From NCBI GenBank assembly GCA_964639275.1, contig CAZXCQ010000012.1:1-39877 (forward strand): DNA of 39,877 bases, read 5' to 3'. The notes beneath the pieces were generated by a model. The model was not told the origin of the DNA and did not search any database. It worked only from the letters and a program-made list of their open reading frames with translations. The stretch is from CAZXCQ01 sp964639275. GTDB lineage: Bacteria > Desulfobacterota > DSM-4660 > Desulfatiglandales > Desulfatiglandaceae. The translations under genes and the position numbers were made by a program. Every line of letters begins with the position of its first letter. Position 1 is the first letter of the stretch. Below, one piece after another: positions 32,380-39,831 of the stretch.

Positions 32380-33098
32380 AAGGGTCTCTCCGGAGAACTT
32401 GTCTTGTGGTGATGAATCGTTTCTTCTTTCTTCTTGAGGATAAGGCAGCATAAGGCGCCCACGTATCGGATTTCCCCGTCCCTGAAACGCGTTGAACGGG
32501 CAAGAGATTGCATTTCATCAGCGCTACAAAACGGTTCTTCAAATGAGTGAAGCCATAGAAGCCCCAGCCGGGCCCCCCCAAATCTGCGTCGAACCTCTCT
32601 GGCAACGGCTTTGGGCATCTCTCGCACAAGATCATATATCAGTGCGTGCCCATGGCCTTTTAACACCCGGTGAATCTCATTTAGTCCGCCGACAGGATCT
32701 TTCCAGTGATGGATCGAACCCGTCGATACCACGGCGTCAAAGCTGTTATCCGCGAAGGGCAGGGCTCCTGCGGCGCCTTCCCTGACCGCCACAGATTCTG
32801 AATGGCCGGAGGTCTCTATGTTCTGTCTGGCTTTTGATACCATGGCGGGAGAGATGTCAACACCGACAATCCCAACATCCGGGAGCAATTTTCGGAGGGT
32901 TAACAGCAGCCACCCCGGCCCCGTTCCAATGTCGAGGAGTCTTCCACGGTTGCAGTAGTGCCCTACATCATTGGCTACAAGCTCATAGTGCCGCTGAAAG
33001 ATATCGGAACGACTGACGGCATTGTAAAAAATTGTGGCCGGCCAGGGGATGCCCTCTGGATGGCAGCACCGCAGGACCTGTCTCCATGGATTTTTCAT
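32367..33098 (-). CDS. Class I SAM-dependent methyltransferase
   Basis: A 243-residue enzyme. The SAM-binding motif I is LLDIGTGPGWLL (about residues 54-65), then VGVDISPAMV and DAVVSTGSIHHWKDP, as in the Methyltransf_11 group. The last part (CCLILKKKEET) is basic. The Shine-Dalgarno is weak. Its 3' end overlaps livG by 13 bp, so it is co-transcribed with the Liv transporter. The substrate is unknown; a link to the transported compound is only a guess. Confidence 0.85.
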   Translation of the reverse strand: MKNPWRQVLRCCHPEGIPWPATIFYNAVSRSDIFQRHYELVANDVGHYCNRGRLLDIGTGPGWLLLTLRKLLPDVGIVGVDISPAMVSKARQNIETSGHSESVAVREGAAGALPFADNSFDAVVSTGSIHHWKDPVGGLNEIHRVLKGHGHALIYDLVREMPKAVAREVRRRFGGARLGLLWLHSFEEPFCSADEMQSLARSTRFRDGEIRYVGALCCLILKKKEETIHHHKTSSPERPLCWK

Positions 33099-33142
33099 TC
33101 CGCAATCCGTGGGGCTGCAACGGGTGGCATACGGTACCCGTG

Positions 33143-33302
33143 TTACCGTATTCTTACTTCACTTATCTGGATTGAAGGCTGGATATCGGTGTAGTTGGGG
33201 ACATCCGCCATAATCGCTTCGGCATGGGGTCCAAACGCGGTCTGAAACTCCTCTACCGTTCTTCCCCTCTTTATTCGGATAAAACACGCTGACTTTAATC
33301 AC
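33143..33302 (-). pseudogene. EthD-family gene relic with internal deletion and frameshift
   Basis: The GTG at 33302 has a strong ribosome-binding site (AAGGAGG) eight bases upstream and starts VIKVSVFYPNKEGKN, the usual N-terminus of short EthD-family proteins. After about 15 codons the frame is lost. In the next frame, from about 33259, the reading TVEEFQTAFGPHAEAI, then MADVPNYTDIQPSIQ and ISEVRIR with a stop at 33143 is the usual C-terminus of that family. Some 45 central residues, including the DMDYY and KHMP region, are missing. The first frame continues to 33159 but codes for nothing family-like. EthD proteins are small ferredoxin-like-fold proteins sometimes linked to degradation. The gene lies in the ltaE-cupin-methyltransferase string. 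Confidence 0.8.
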
Positions 33303-33413
33303 TTGTCCTTCCTCCTTATCTCCGTTGATTCCTTGAGCAACGCCCCAATGTCTGTCGTGATTTATCATAAGACAAATCGCGGGATTTCTCAAGGAGTGGA
33401 GATGACCTGAGAT

Positions 33414-33779
33414 TTATATCCAGATGTTGTCCTCCGCGGTCATTTCGCCACCTGCGTCACCGGTGTTAACCGTACCTGCAGGCTCGACAAGCATAATCCG
33501 GCATTCGTTTTGTGCAAATGGTTTATGTTCCACGCCTTTGGGGACAACAAACATTTCGCCACCTGTTAATTTGACTTTTCCATCTCGGAATTCAATGGAC
33601 ATTTCACCATCGAGATTTATAAAAACCTCATCTGTATCATCATGGCTGTGCCAGACAAAATCCCCTTGAAATTTTACAAGCTTGAAATGATAGTCATTCA
33701 TTTGGGCAATGATTTTTGGAGACCAGTGGTCAGAGAATTTGGCGAGTTTTTCCTCAAGATTGATCGCTGCATAGTCCAT
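33414..33779 (-). CDS. Cupin-domain protein
   Basis: A 121-residue single-domain cupin. Motif 1 is WHSHDDTDEVFINLDGE (metal His and Glu) and motif 2 is PKGVEHKPFA. No signal peptide, so cytoplasmic. GGAG seven bases before the ATG supports the start. It follows the threonine aldolase by 17 bp, so they are likely co-expressed. Such cupins may be isomerases, dioxygenases or sensors; the function here is unknown. Confidence 0.88.
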   Translation of the reverse strand: MDYAAINLEEKLAKFSDHWSPKIIAQMNDYHFKLVKFQGDFVWHSHDDTDEVFINLDGEMSIEFRDGKVKLTGGEMFVVPKGVEHKPFAQNECRIMLVEPAGTVNTGDAGGEMTAEDNIWI

Positions 33780-33796
33780 GCTATTTCTCCATACCT

Positions 33797-34837
33797 TTAG
33801 GCGTCCGCCATTACTTCCCTAAAGACCTCCACGGCCCAGTCGATGTCCTCCATGGTCAGCCCGTAGTGGGTGACCAACCGCATCAGACCGCCATATCCGA
33901 TCGAAAAACGCACACCCTTTGCGGCTGCTCGCTCCTGGAGCCGGGCCGGTGATATGCGCCCATCGGCCAGCTCCAAGAACACGATATTGGTGCGGACCCG
34001 CTCTACCTGGGTCTTGAGGCCATCTATCCCGTCGATGCCCTGGGCCAATCGGCGGGCCATGGCGTGGTCCTCTGTCAGGCGCTCAACCATATTCTCCAGG
34101 GCAAAGATCCCTCCGGCCGCAATGATGCCGGCCTGGCGCATCCCGCCGCCCAGCTGTTTTCGCATGCGGTGCGCCCTTTTGATGAACTCTCTTGACCCGC
34201 AGACAAGAGAGCCCACAGGGGCCCCCAGACCCTTTGAGAGACAAAACGAGACCGAATCGCAGCCCCTTGCCAAATCCTCGGGCTCCACCCCTTCGGCCAG
34301 GGCGGCGTTGAAGATACGCGCCCCGTCCAGGTGGACCTTTAGGTTTAACCGTTGGGCAAGATCCCAGATCGTTTTCATGTACCCCAGGCTGAGGGGGCTC
34401 CCCCAGCAACGGTTGTGGGTGTTTTCGAGGCAGAGAAGGCGGCTTCGCGGGAAGTGGCTATCATCGGGCCGGATAGCGGCCTCTATCTCCTCCGGGTTTA
34501 ATGTGCCGTCCGGGTTGTTTGGCAAGGGGTGCGGGTGAAGCCCCCCGACGGCTGCACTGCTCCCTGCCTCGTAGACAAAGATGTGGCTCTGATCTCCCAG
34601 GTAGATTTCGTCCCCGCGATCGCAGTGAGACAGGAGACAGACAAGATTGGCCATGCTCCCGCTGGGGACGTAAAGCGCCGCCTTTTGACCCATACGTTCT
34701 GCGGCCATCTCTTGGAGACGGTTTACGGTCGGGTCTTCGCCAAATACATCATCCCCCACCTCTGCCCGCGCCATGGCCTCGCGCATGGCCTCACTGGGAA
34801 GTGTAAGGGTATCACTCAGCAAATCCACTCTTCTCAA
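33797..34837 (-). CDS. ltaE: Low-specificity L-threonine aldolase
   Basis: A 346-residue PLP enzyme that splits L-threonine or L-allo-threonine into glycine and acetaldehyde. Motifs are VDLLSDTLTLPS at the start, HLDGARIFNAA in the middle and the Schiff-base Lys202 in SFCLSKGLGAPVGS. The frame is open to a GTG at 34858, but AGGAGG (34850-34845) lies inside that extension and is seven bases before the TTG at 34837, which also matches the usual N-terminus; TTG is preferred. It leads the string ltaE-cupin-EthD relic-methyltransferase-liv. Confidence 0.9.
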   Translation of the reverse strand: MRRVDLLSDTLTLPSEAMREAMARAEVGDDVFGEDPTVNRLQEMAAERMGQKAALYVPSGSMANLVCLLSHCDRGDEIYLGDQSHIFVYEAGSSAAVGGLHPHPLPNNPDGTLNPEEIEAAIRPDDSHFPRSRLLCLENTHNRCWGSPLSLGYMKTIWDLAQRLNLKVHLDGARIFNAALAEGVEPEDLARGCDSVSFCLSKGLGAPVGSLVCGSREFIKRAHRMRKQLGGGMRQAGIIAAGGIFALENMVERLTEDHAMARRLAQGIDGIDGLKTQVERVRTNIVFLELADGRISPARLQERAAAKGVRFSIGYGGLMRLVTHYGLTMEDIDWAVEVFREVMADA

Positions 34838-34860
34838 TTGGTCTCCTCCTGTCGTCACCG

Positions 34861-34891
34861 TTTACGGGTTTAAAGGTTCAAAGGTTCATCG
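34861..34891 (-). repeat. Octamer tandem repeat, copy 4 (inverted)
   Basis: On the plus strand the units TTTACGGG, TTTAAAGG and TTCAAAGG are followed by a partial fourth (TTCATCG). Read on the minus strand these are CCTTTGAA, CCTTTAAA and CCCGTAAA, the same family as the arrays at 4240, 22616 and 26552. It is directly upstream of ltaE. Confidence 0.65.
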
Positions 34892-34956
34892 ATCAACCCT
34901 GAATCCAGATTCATCCCGCGGGCGGGGAGCCTGCGAACGCTTAAGATCTTAAAATT

Positions 34957-35053
34957 TAGTAACATTTTAGCTTTTTGAAACCCGGGCAATGCGGGTTCCG
35001 AACCCCCATTCCCCTGGTCCAAGTATCGGTTTTGAAAAAGCCTAAATTAATAC
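34957..35053 (-). repeat. Palindromic dispersed repeat, copy 2
   Basis: Reverse complement of this segment aligns over about 95 bp with 4262-4357: shared runs include TTTTTCAA, AGGGGAATGGGGGTTCGGAA and TTTCAAAAAGCTAAAATG. The inner stem is less perfect here (GGGCAATGCGGG). It lies between hpnN and ltaE. Confidence 0.8.
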
Positions 35054-35103
35054 CATGGATTCTGTTTATAACTAACATCCAATAACCAGCGACCAGCATC
35101 TCG

Positions 35104-35129
35104 TCGGTTTGAGGCGTAACTTCGCCAGA
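35104..35129 (+). repeat. GGCG-palindrome dispersed repeat, copy 1
   Basis: CGGTTTGAGGCGTAACTTCG followed by CCAGAT; the core GGCGTAACTTCGCC is nearly palindromic. It matches 39073-39098 at most positions. A truncated, core-inverted relative may lie at about 45-66. Confidence 0.5.
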
Positions 35130-35134
35130 TCATA

Positions 35135-37819
35135 CTAGGAAAAAGGGCGTTTTGTGTCAACTAAGGGATCGCGCAAAGATAATTTCCCAGAATGGAGCAG
35201 GGCCGGGAGGACAATCAAGGTGCAAAGGAGGGTGAAACCTATACCGATGGAGAGCAGCAGCCCCATGCTTGCCATCCCAGGGTGGGGGGACAATGCCAGG
35301 TTCCCGAAGCTACAGATGGTAGTCAGGGTGCTGAAAACGATGGCCCGCGCAGTGCTCGTCTTGAGGAGGTTACCGTCTACCGGCATGGCCGTGCGCATCC
35401 GGTGGACCATATGGATGCCATTGTCCACCCCAATCCCAAGGATGAGCGGCAGGGCAATCACATTGGCGAAATTAAAGGGGATGTTGAGGAGGACGGTGGA
35501 TGCACCCGTAAGGGTCCCGGCCAGAAGCAGGGGAAGCAGGATCAGGAGGGCATCCAGCTTCCGGCGTGTGAGGATCAGCAACAGCAATGAAATGGCGATC
35601 AATGACAAAAGGAGTGCCTGCTGAAAGGCGCGGACAACCGCATTTCCGGCCTCGAGCATGATCACCGGAATGCCTATGGCATCGGGTGCCGCCCTCTGGA
35701 CCGATGTCACAAACCGCTCAAGCGCATTCTGATTGTTGAGGTCCTCGGTCGGAAAGACCTCAACCCGGTGCCGGCCATCTTTTGCAACCCAGCGTCTGGT
35801 GAGTGTCTCCGGCAGGTCCGCTAGCCTGACACGGGTTGGAGAAAGTGAAGCACGGAGGTTTCGCACCACCGTGGGGAGGGTCCCCAGGAGCGAGACTTCA
35901 AGGCGATTGAGCATCTTCTCTCTATACGAGCTGTCTCCAGTGGCCAGGGCTGCCTCATATCGGTTTAGAGCATCAAGAAGACGCCGGGCGGTGAGCCCGA
36001 CGGGGTGGCTATTCCATTTCTTGAGAAAGGCCTCAAGGCTTGCCGACAGCCCCTGAAGCGCCGCAACCTGGGCCCGGCAAGAAGGGCGGGATGGCGTCCT
36101 TTTTTCCATAACGGCGGGGCCCAGGATCAGGGCAATCTCCTCGATCGTTTCCAGTTTTTGTTCCTGCTCTGTCGGCACAAAGTCCTGCAGGATAAGCGTT
36201 CGATCAACCCGGTCCAACCCACCCAGACGCTCGGCATATTCTCTTGCCGAACCTGCATCAGGGGCCACCACCGCAAGGCTCCAGGGGGAGGTGTCGGTCT
36301 GGGTCAGGAGTTCATTAAAGGTCATCACCGACTCGCTCTCGGGGTCCTTGAGATGAAGGATATTGCGATCAAAAGATACGTATGAGAGAGCGAATAATGC
36401 CGACAAACCCAGGGCGAGAGAACCCATGCGGATGGCCTTGGCATGGCGAAGGGGGAACGTGAGGACCCGGTTCATGGACGGGCCAAAGCCCTTTTTTCGC
36501 TCCATTGCGCGTGGGGAAAATGGCATCAGGGTCAGGAGGGCGGGCAATAGGGTGAGGTTGCCGATGAGACTGATAAACATCCCGGTTCCCGAAATCACCC
36601 CCAGTTCGGCAACACCGGCGAACTCTGTCGGGATAAAGGCATAGAAACCGATGGCTGTGGTCAGGGCACACAGTGCCAGCGAGCTGCCGATGTCTCCGGC
36701 GGTCTTTTGAAGGGCCGTTTTGTTGGTATAACCCTGCTCGATCAACTCCTTGTAGCGCAAGCAGAAATGGATGGAGAAATCGACCGCCAGTCCGATGTAC
36801 AATACCGCGAAGGCCACAGAGATCAGATTGAGATGTCCCACCGCGGCAGTGGCAAACCCCGCAGTCCAGATAAGCCCCATGAGCAAAGTGATCAAGGTGG
36901 CCAGGACCAGCTTTGGGGAGCGAAGGCCGGCAAAGAGGACAAATCCGACCAGGATCAGTGCCAGGAGACCCGCGATCTCTGCCCCCCGGGTGACACTTTG
37001 CAGTTCCTCGTATTCCAGCGCAATATCGCCGGTAAGCCGGATCCGTATACCGTGATCCTTGTCGAGCCTGAGTTCTCTTGCCAGTTGCCGAATCCTCTTG
37101 ACAGCCGTTTCGCCGGGGAGGAGATTGCTGTAATCGAGCCTGGGTTGAACCATGATAAAGGATTGGTATTTTCTGGGACGGGGTTTTTGGCCCCGCACCA
37201 GCTCCAGCCACGAAAGCCGGTGGTTTCTGCCTTCGAGTGTGGCCTCAATCGCCGAACTCATCCGATCAAAGAGGGGGGCCGGGTCCACTTCCTCCCCGTT
37301 GTTGACGGCGTCAAGGGCGCTTTTGGCCATCAGAAATAGTCCCCTCAGGCTCTGGTCTCCGGTCAATTTGGCCAAAAAGGGCTGGGCCTTTGCCAGATTA
37401 TCGGCGAGATCCTCCAGTTCAGCGGGGGTGAGGTAGAGAAGGGCATTTTTTTCAAAAAACCCTTCACCACCCGGGAAATAGACCGTCTCAAAGGTCTTGC
37501 TTTCTTCCTCCAGACGACGGGCAAGCCTCTGTCCTGCCTCATGGACAAGGTCGGGGGTGTCGGCGTCGATCACAACGAGCATGGCCTTGTCGTACTGGGG
37601 AAAGGCCGTTTTATAGTCCTGGTACACCCGACGAAAGTGGAGATTTTCGGAAAGCATATCGTAGGTATCGGTGCTGATGCCGAGGTTCTTGACGGTGTAG
37701 AAAAGGAGCAGACCGGTTATCACCATGCCGAGAATGACTATCCGTGGGGCCGACCGTCGTACCGCCTCTACCCACCAGGCCAGGAAATGGCCCACCTTGC
37801 CTCTTGCTTGGTCGATCAT
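35135..37819 (-). CDS. hpnN: Hopanoid-associated RND transporter
   Basis: An 894-residue RND/MMPL-type inner-membrane protein with the two-fold layout of the family: transmembrane helix 1 near residues 24-48, a large periplasmic loop, a five-helix block in the middle (ALILVGFVLFAGLRS to PALLTLMPF), a second loop and a final five-helix block. HpnN moves hopanoids from the inner to the outer membrane. The open frame continues to 37996, but ATG 37819 has AGGGGG just upstream and starts a basic pre-helix segment. The spacer to hpnM contains repeats. RxxxD-like polar residues in the helices suggest proton drive, as usual. Confidence 0.9.
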   Translation of the reverse strand: MIDQARGKVGHFLAWWVEAVRRSAPRIVILGMVITGLLLFYTVKNLGISTDTYDMLSENLHFRRVYQDYKTAFPQYDKAMLVVIDADTPDLVHEAGQRLARRLEEESKTFETVYFPGGEGFFEKNALLYLTPAELEDLADNLAKAQPFLAKLTGDQSLRGLFLMAKSALDAVNNGEEVDPAPLFDRMSSAIEATLEGRNHRLSWLELVRGQKPRPRKYQSFIMVQPRLDYSNLLPGETAVKRIRQLARELRLDKDHGIRIRLTGDIALEYEELQSVTRGAEIAGLLALILVGFVLFAGLRSPKLVLATLITLLMGLIWTAGFATAAVGHLNLISVAFAVLYIGLAVDFSIHFCLRYKELIEQGYTNKTALQKTAGDIGSSLALCALTTAIGFYAFIPTEFAGVAELGVISGTGMFISLIGNLTLLPALLTLMPFSPRAMERKKGFGPSMNRVLTFPLRHAKAIRMGSLALGLSALFALSYVSFDRNILHLKDPESESVMTFNELLTQTDTSPWSLAVVAPDAGSAREYAERLGGLDRVDRTLILQDFVPTEQEQKLETIEEIALILGPAVMEKRTPSRPSCRAQVAALQGLSASLEAFLKKWNSHPVGLTARRLLDALNRYEAALATGDSSYREKMLNRLEVSLLGTLPTVVRNLRASLSPTRVRLADLPETLTRRWVAKDGRHRVEVFPTEDLNNQNALERFVTSVQRAAPDAIGIPVIMLEAGNAVVRAFQQALLLSLIAISLLLLILTRRKLDALLILLPLLLAGTLTGASTVLLNIPFNFANVIALPLILGIGVDNGIHMVHRMRTAMPVDGNLLKTSTARAIVFSTLTTICSFGNLALSPHPGMASMGLLLSIGIGFTLLCTLIVLPALLHSGKLSLRDPLVDTKRPFS

Positions 37820-38044
37820 TTTCCCCCTTCTCCAGGGTTTCTCAAACGGGATCGCCTTGGCATCAGCTAAATGAGAAGAAGGTTGCGGTCCAGGGAGGTG
37901 AATAGGAGACGGCAGGGTGTCGTGCCTGGGGCGCAAACATCCGGGGGCCGGTGTAGTGAGAAACCCAACGTTGATGGAGTTGTAAAGAGTCGTCACCCCG
38001 TTGAAAAACGGGGTCCAAGGGTTCTATAATCGCTTGAGAATACT

Positions 38045-38070
38045 GGATTTCGGCTTTCGCCGGAATGACG
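38045..38070 (+). repeat. Dispersed inverted repeat, copy 1
   Basis: GGATTTCGGCTTTCGCCGG followed by AATGACG. The CGGC...GCCG stem and AATGACG end are typical of a widely spread proteobacterial repeat whose reverse translation gives VIPAKAEIQ. Confidence 0.7.
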
Positions 38071-38180
38071 GAAAGAGAGCATTTTCGAAGTCTTACGAGA
38101 CCATCAAAGTTGATTGACCCGCAAAGACCCCCTGTCTTGCCACCCCGGCGCAACCGGAGGCCTATAGCATTTTGAAAACA

Positions 38181-38206
38181 CGGGAATCTCGCCTTCGCGG
38201 GAATGA
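38181..38206 (+). repeat. Dispersed inverted repeat, copy 2
   Basis: CGGGAATCTCGCCTTCGCGG followed by GAATGAC; same family and orientation as the copy 136 bp before it. Confidence 0.7.
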
Positions 38207-38265
38207 CAAGGAAGTGGCATTGATGGATTTTTGCCAAGCCATCAGGGTTCTTATCAAGGAGAATG

Positions 38266-38871
38266 CTATTTGGTAGAATAATTGGAGATCTTTTCATCGA
38301 GTTTGTTGATTAGGTCATTGAAACCGTTTCTCTTTATAAAGGTGGTGTAATCTGCGCGCTTGAGCGAGAGGTCGCTCACACCGTCGGCAGTGACATTGAT
38401 TACCCGCCACTTGCTATTGGGTTTATAAAGGGTATAGTCCAGCTCCACCCTTTCACCATCAGGCCTGATGAGGAGGGTTTTTACTATGATGCGACCGCTG
38501 CGAGATCCCTTTTCGGAGACCCATCTGAATTGTTCACCCGAATAACCATCAAAGCGGTCGGCATAGGTGGCGATGCATAACCTCTCAAAGGTCTCCAAGA
38601 ATATGGCCTTCTGCTCCTTGGTAAAGGTGCGCCAATATCTTCCCACCACAATCCGGGCTATAAAGGGAAGGTCAAAGGTCTCCTTTATCACGGGGGCGAG
38701 CCGGGCGTATCGACCCTTATACCCCATCTCCTTGGCCTCTTTCATAGTGCCCAGGAGTGCCGCGTGGAGGTCTTCCACGACCCGGGTCGGCGTTTGAGGT
38801 TCAGCGGAAAGGACAATCGCAGGAGTGGAAACCATCAGGAAGGCCAAAAAAAACAGCCGGATAAGCTTCAT
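38266..38871 (-). CDS. hpnM: Hopanoid-associated MlaC-like periplasmic protein
   Basis: A 201-residue protein with a signal peptide (MKLIRLFFLAFLMVSTPAIV, cut near LSAEP) and an MlaC/Ttg2D-type lipid-binding domain: LPFIARIVVGRYWRTFTKEQ and the final GVSDLSLKRADYTTFI are diagnostic. In hopanoid gene sets this form is called HpnM and is thought to carry lipid across the periplasm with HpnN. ATG 38871 begins the signal peptide and has AGAGGA upstream; the longer frame to 38913 is unlikely. Without the hopanoid context it would be called MlaC. Confidence 0.85.
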   Translation of the reverse strand: MKLIRLFFLAFLMVSTPAIVLSAEPQTPTRVVEDLHAALLGTMKEAKEMGYKGRYARLAPVIKETFDLPFIARIVVGRYWRTFTKEQKAIFLETFERLCIATYADRFDGYSGEQFRWVSEKGSRSGRIIVKTLLIRPDGERVELDYTLYKPNSKWRVINVTADGVSDLSLKRADYTTFIKRNGFNDLINKLDEKISNYSTK

Positions 38872-39072
38872 CAAAGTCCTCTTGGTAAGCCCCCATGTTC
38901 CATTGGAATTCATCCGATCCGATGGAATATGCCTTTATATAGGCCAGTAAATGCTCAAAATTTACCCCGTGAAATGCCTTGGTTCTTCTATTTCACCGGG
39001 GTGCCTAAAAATTTGAAGGTGAAACGAACAACCGGTATCCAGAAACCAGGATCCAGGATCGCGGAGCCTCCT

Positions 39073-39098
39073 CGGTTTGAGGCGAAGCTTCGCTAGCA
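39073..39098 (+). repeat. GGCG-palindrome dispersed repeat, copy 2
   Basis: CGGTTTGAGGCGAAGCTTCG then CTAGCA; matches 35104-35129, with the core GGCGAAGCTTCG(C) closer to a perfect palindrome. Confidence 0.5.
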
Positions 39099-39168
39099 GG
39101 AAGCAATAACCCAAAAAGGAGGCGGGGTCAAGGTGTTGTAGGATTTTGTTGGTGAGGATAATTTTTTG

Positions 39169-39196
39169 TTGCAAAAATATTCAATCGGGCTATTAT
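39169..39196 (+). promoter_or_regulatory. Candidate secG promoter
   Basis: A -35 TTGCAA (39169-39174) and a -10 TATTAT (39191-39196) with 16-base spacing, in an AT-rich stretch about 55 bp before secG. Confidence 0.5.
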
Positions 39197-39250
39197 ATAT
39201 GGCAATTGAGGACCAAAAAAATAAGCGAGGTTTAGGTAAGAGGCCAATAC

Positions 39251-39580
39251 ATGAGACCAATCCTCTTGATCATACATGTTGCCGTTTGCGCGGCACTTAT
39301 CCTGATTGTCCTTATTCAAAAAGGCAAAGGAGCAGGGATGGGCGCGGCCTTTGGCGGTTCCAGTCAGACTGTCTTTGGAAGTGCCGGAGCAACCTCTTTT
39401 TTGCACAAAGTGACCACAATCGTAGCGATTGTATTTATGTTGAGTTCGCTGGGTCTATCGCTCTTGATGGGGCAAAGGGCAACTAAATCCATTATGAAGG
39501 GTGTTTCACAGACGTCGATCCCGGCGGCTGAAACAAGCGGTGCTCCAGCTCGGACCGGGGATACGCAGAAAAGTCCTTGA
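39251..39580 (+). CDS. secG: Protein translocase subunit SecG
   Basis: A 109-residue inner-membrane protein with two transmembrane helices (about residues 4-22 and 53-73) and the conserved linker QKGKGAGMGAAFGGSSQTVFG between them. It is the small subunit of the SecYEG channel. The C-terminal 30 residues are polar and poorly conserved. AGAGG lies about eight bases before the ATG. A leucine tRNA follows 16 bp later, an arrangement common in bacteria. Confidence 0.96.
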   Translation: MRPILLIIHVAVCAALILIVLIQKGKGAGMGAAFGGSSQTVFGSAGATSFLHKVTTIVAIVFMLSSLGLSLLMGQRATKSIMKGVSQTSIPAAETSGAPARTGDTQKSP

Positions 39581-39596
39581 TATCAAGGATAGCGTT

Positions 39597-39683
39597 GCCG
39601 AAGTGGTGGAATCTGGTAGACACGCTATCTTGAGGGGGTAGTGGGCCACGCCCGTGCGGGTTCAAGTCCCGCCTTCGGCACCA
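39597..39683 (+). tRNA. tRNA-Leu (anticodon GAG)
   Basis: The acceptor GCCGAAG pairs with CTTCGGC, followed by A and an encoded CCA. The anticodon arm is CTATC-TTGAGGG-GGTAG with GAG in the loop, decoding CUC and CUU. A long variable arm (TGGGCCACGCCCG) marks a class II tRNA, and the T-arm GCGGGTTCAAGTCCCGC is normal. The 87-nt length is as expected. Confidence 0.96.
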
Positions 39684-39733
39684 TAATAATATCAATCAGT
39701 TGCAGATCAACTAAAATTATAAACCCCATAAAT

Positions 39734-39770
39734 AAAGGCTTTCAGCGTTTTTCGATGCTGAAAGCCTTTT
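39734..39770 (+). terminator. Terminator after secG and tRNA-Leu
   Basis: A 13-bp perfect stem, AAAGGCTTTCAGC (39734-39746) and GCTGAAAGCCTTT (39757-39769), with a 10-base loop and a T-rich tail. It lies 50 bp after the tRNA. Confidence 0.88.
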
Positions 39771-39785
39771 CATTACTTTTCGGAT

Positions 39786-39831
39786 AGTGATAGGGGACGT
39801 TCGTGTAGAACAAAGAACCGGCCCCTGTCCT
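39786..39831. repeat. Nested inverted repeat near the window end
   Basis: GTTC-GTGTA-GAAC forms a small hairpin inside AGGGGAC and CCCCTGTCC arms. Segments with AGGGGACGTTC are seen next to some small transposase genes, so this could be the edge of an element that lies beyond the window. This is weak. Confidence 0.3.

Larger units (their letters stand above)
37820..38265. other. Repeat-rich spacer between hpnM and hpnN
   Basis: About 445 bp with no gene. It contains a hairpin CCCCGTT/AACGGGG (37996-38002 and 38007-38013) and two copies of an inverted repeat (38045-38070 and 38181-38206). A long open frame here translates the repeats into 'VIPAKA' peptides, a well-known artefact. Confidence 0.7.
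38872..39250. other. Divergent spacer between hpnM and secG
   Basis: About 380 bp. It holds an imperfect hairpin (GTGAAAT/ATTTCAC near 38969-38997), a dispersed repeat (39073-39098) and the secG promoter (39169-39196). No gene is seen. Confidence 0.5.

Noticed and set aside
33159..33392. A 77-codon open frame
   Set aside because: It joins the true EthD N-terminus to out-of-frame sequence; the real C-terminus is in another frame, so it is a relic.
37820..37996. N-terminal extension of HpnN
   Set aside because: Pro-rich and not family-like; the ATG at 37819 has a good ribosome-binding site.
37863..38297. A 144-codon open frame with VIPAKA motifs
   Set aside because: This is translation of dispersed inverted repeats, a common false gene.
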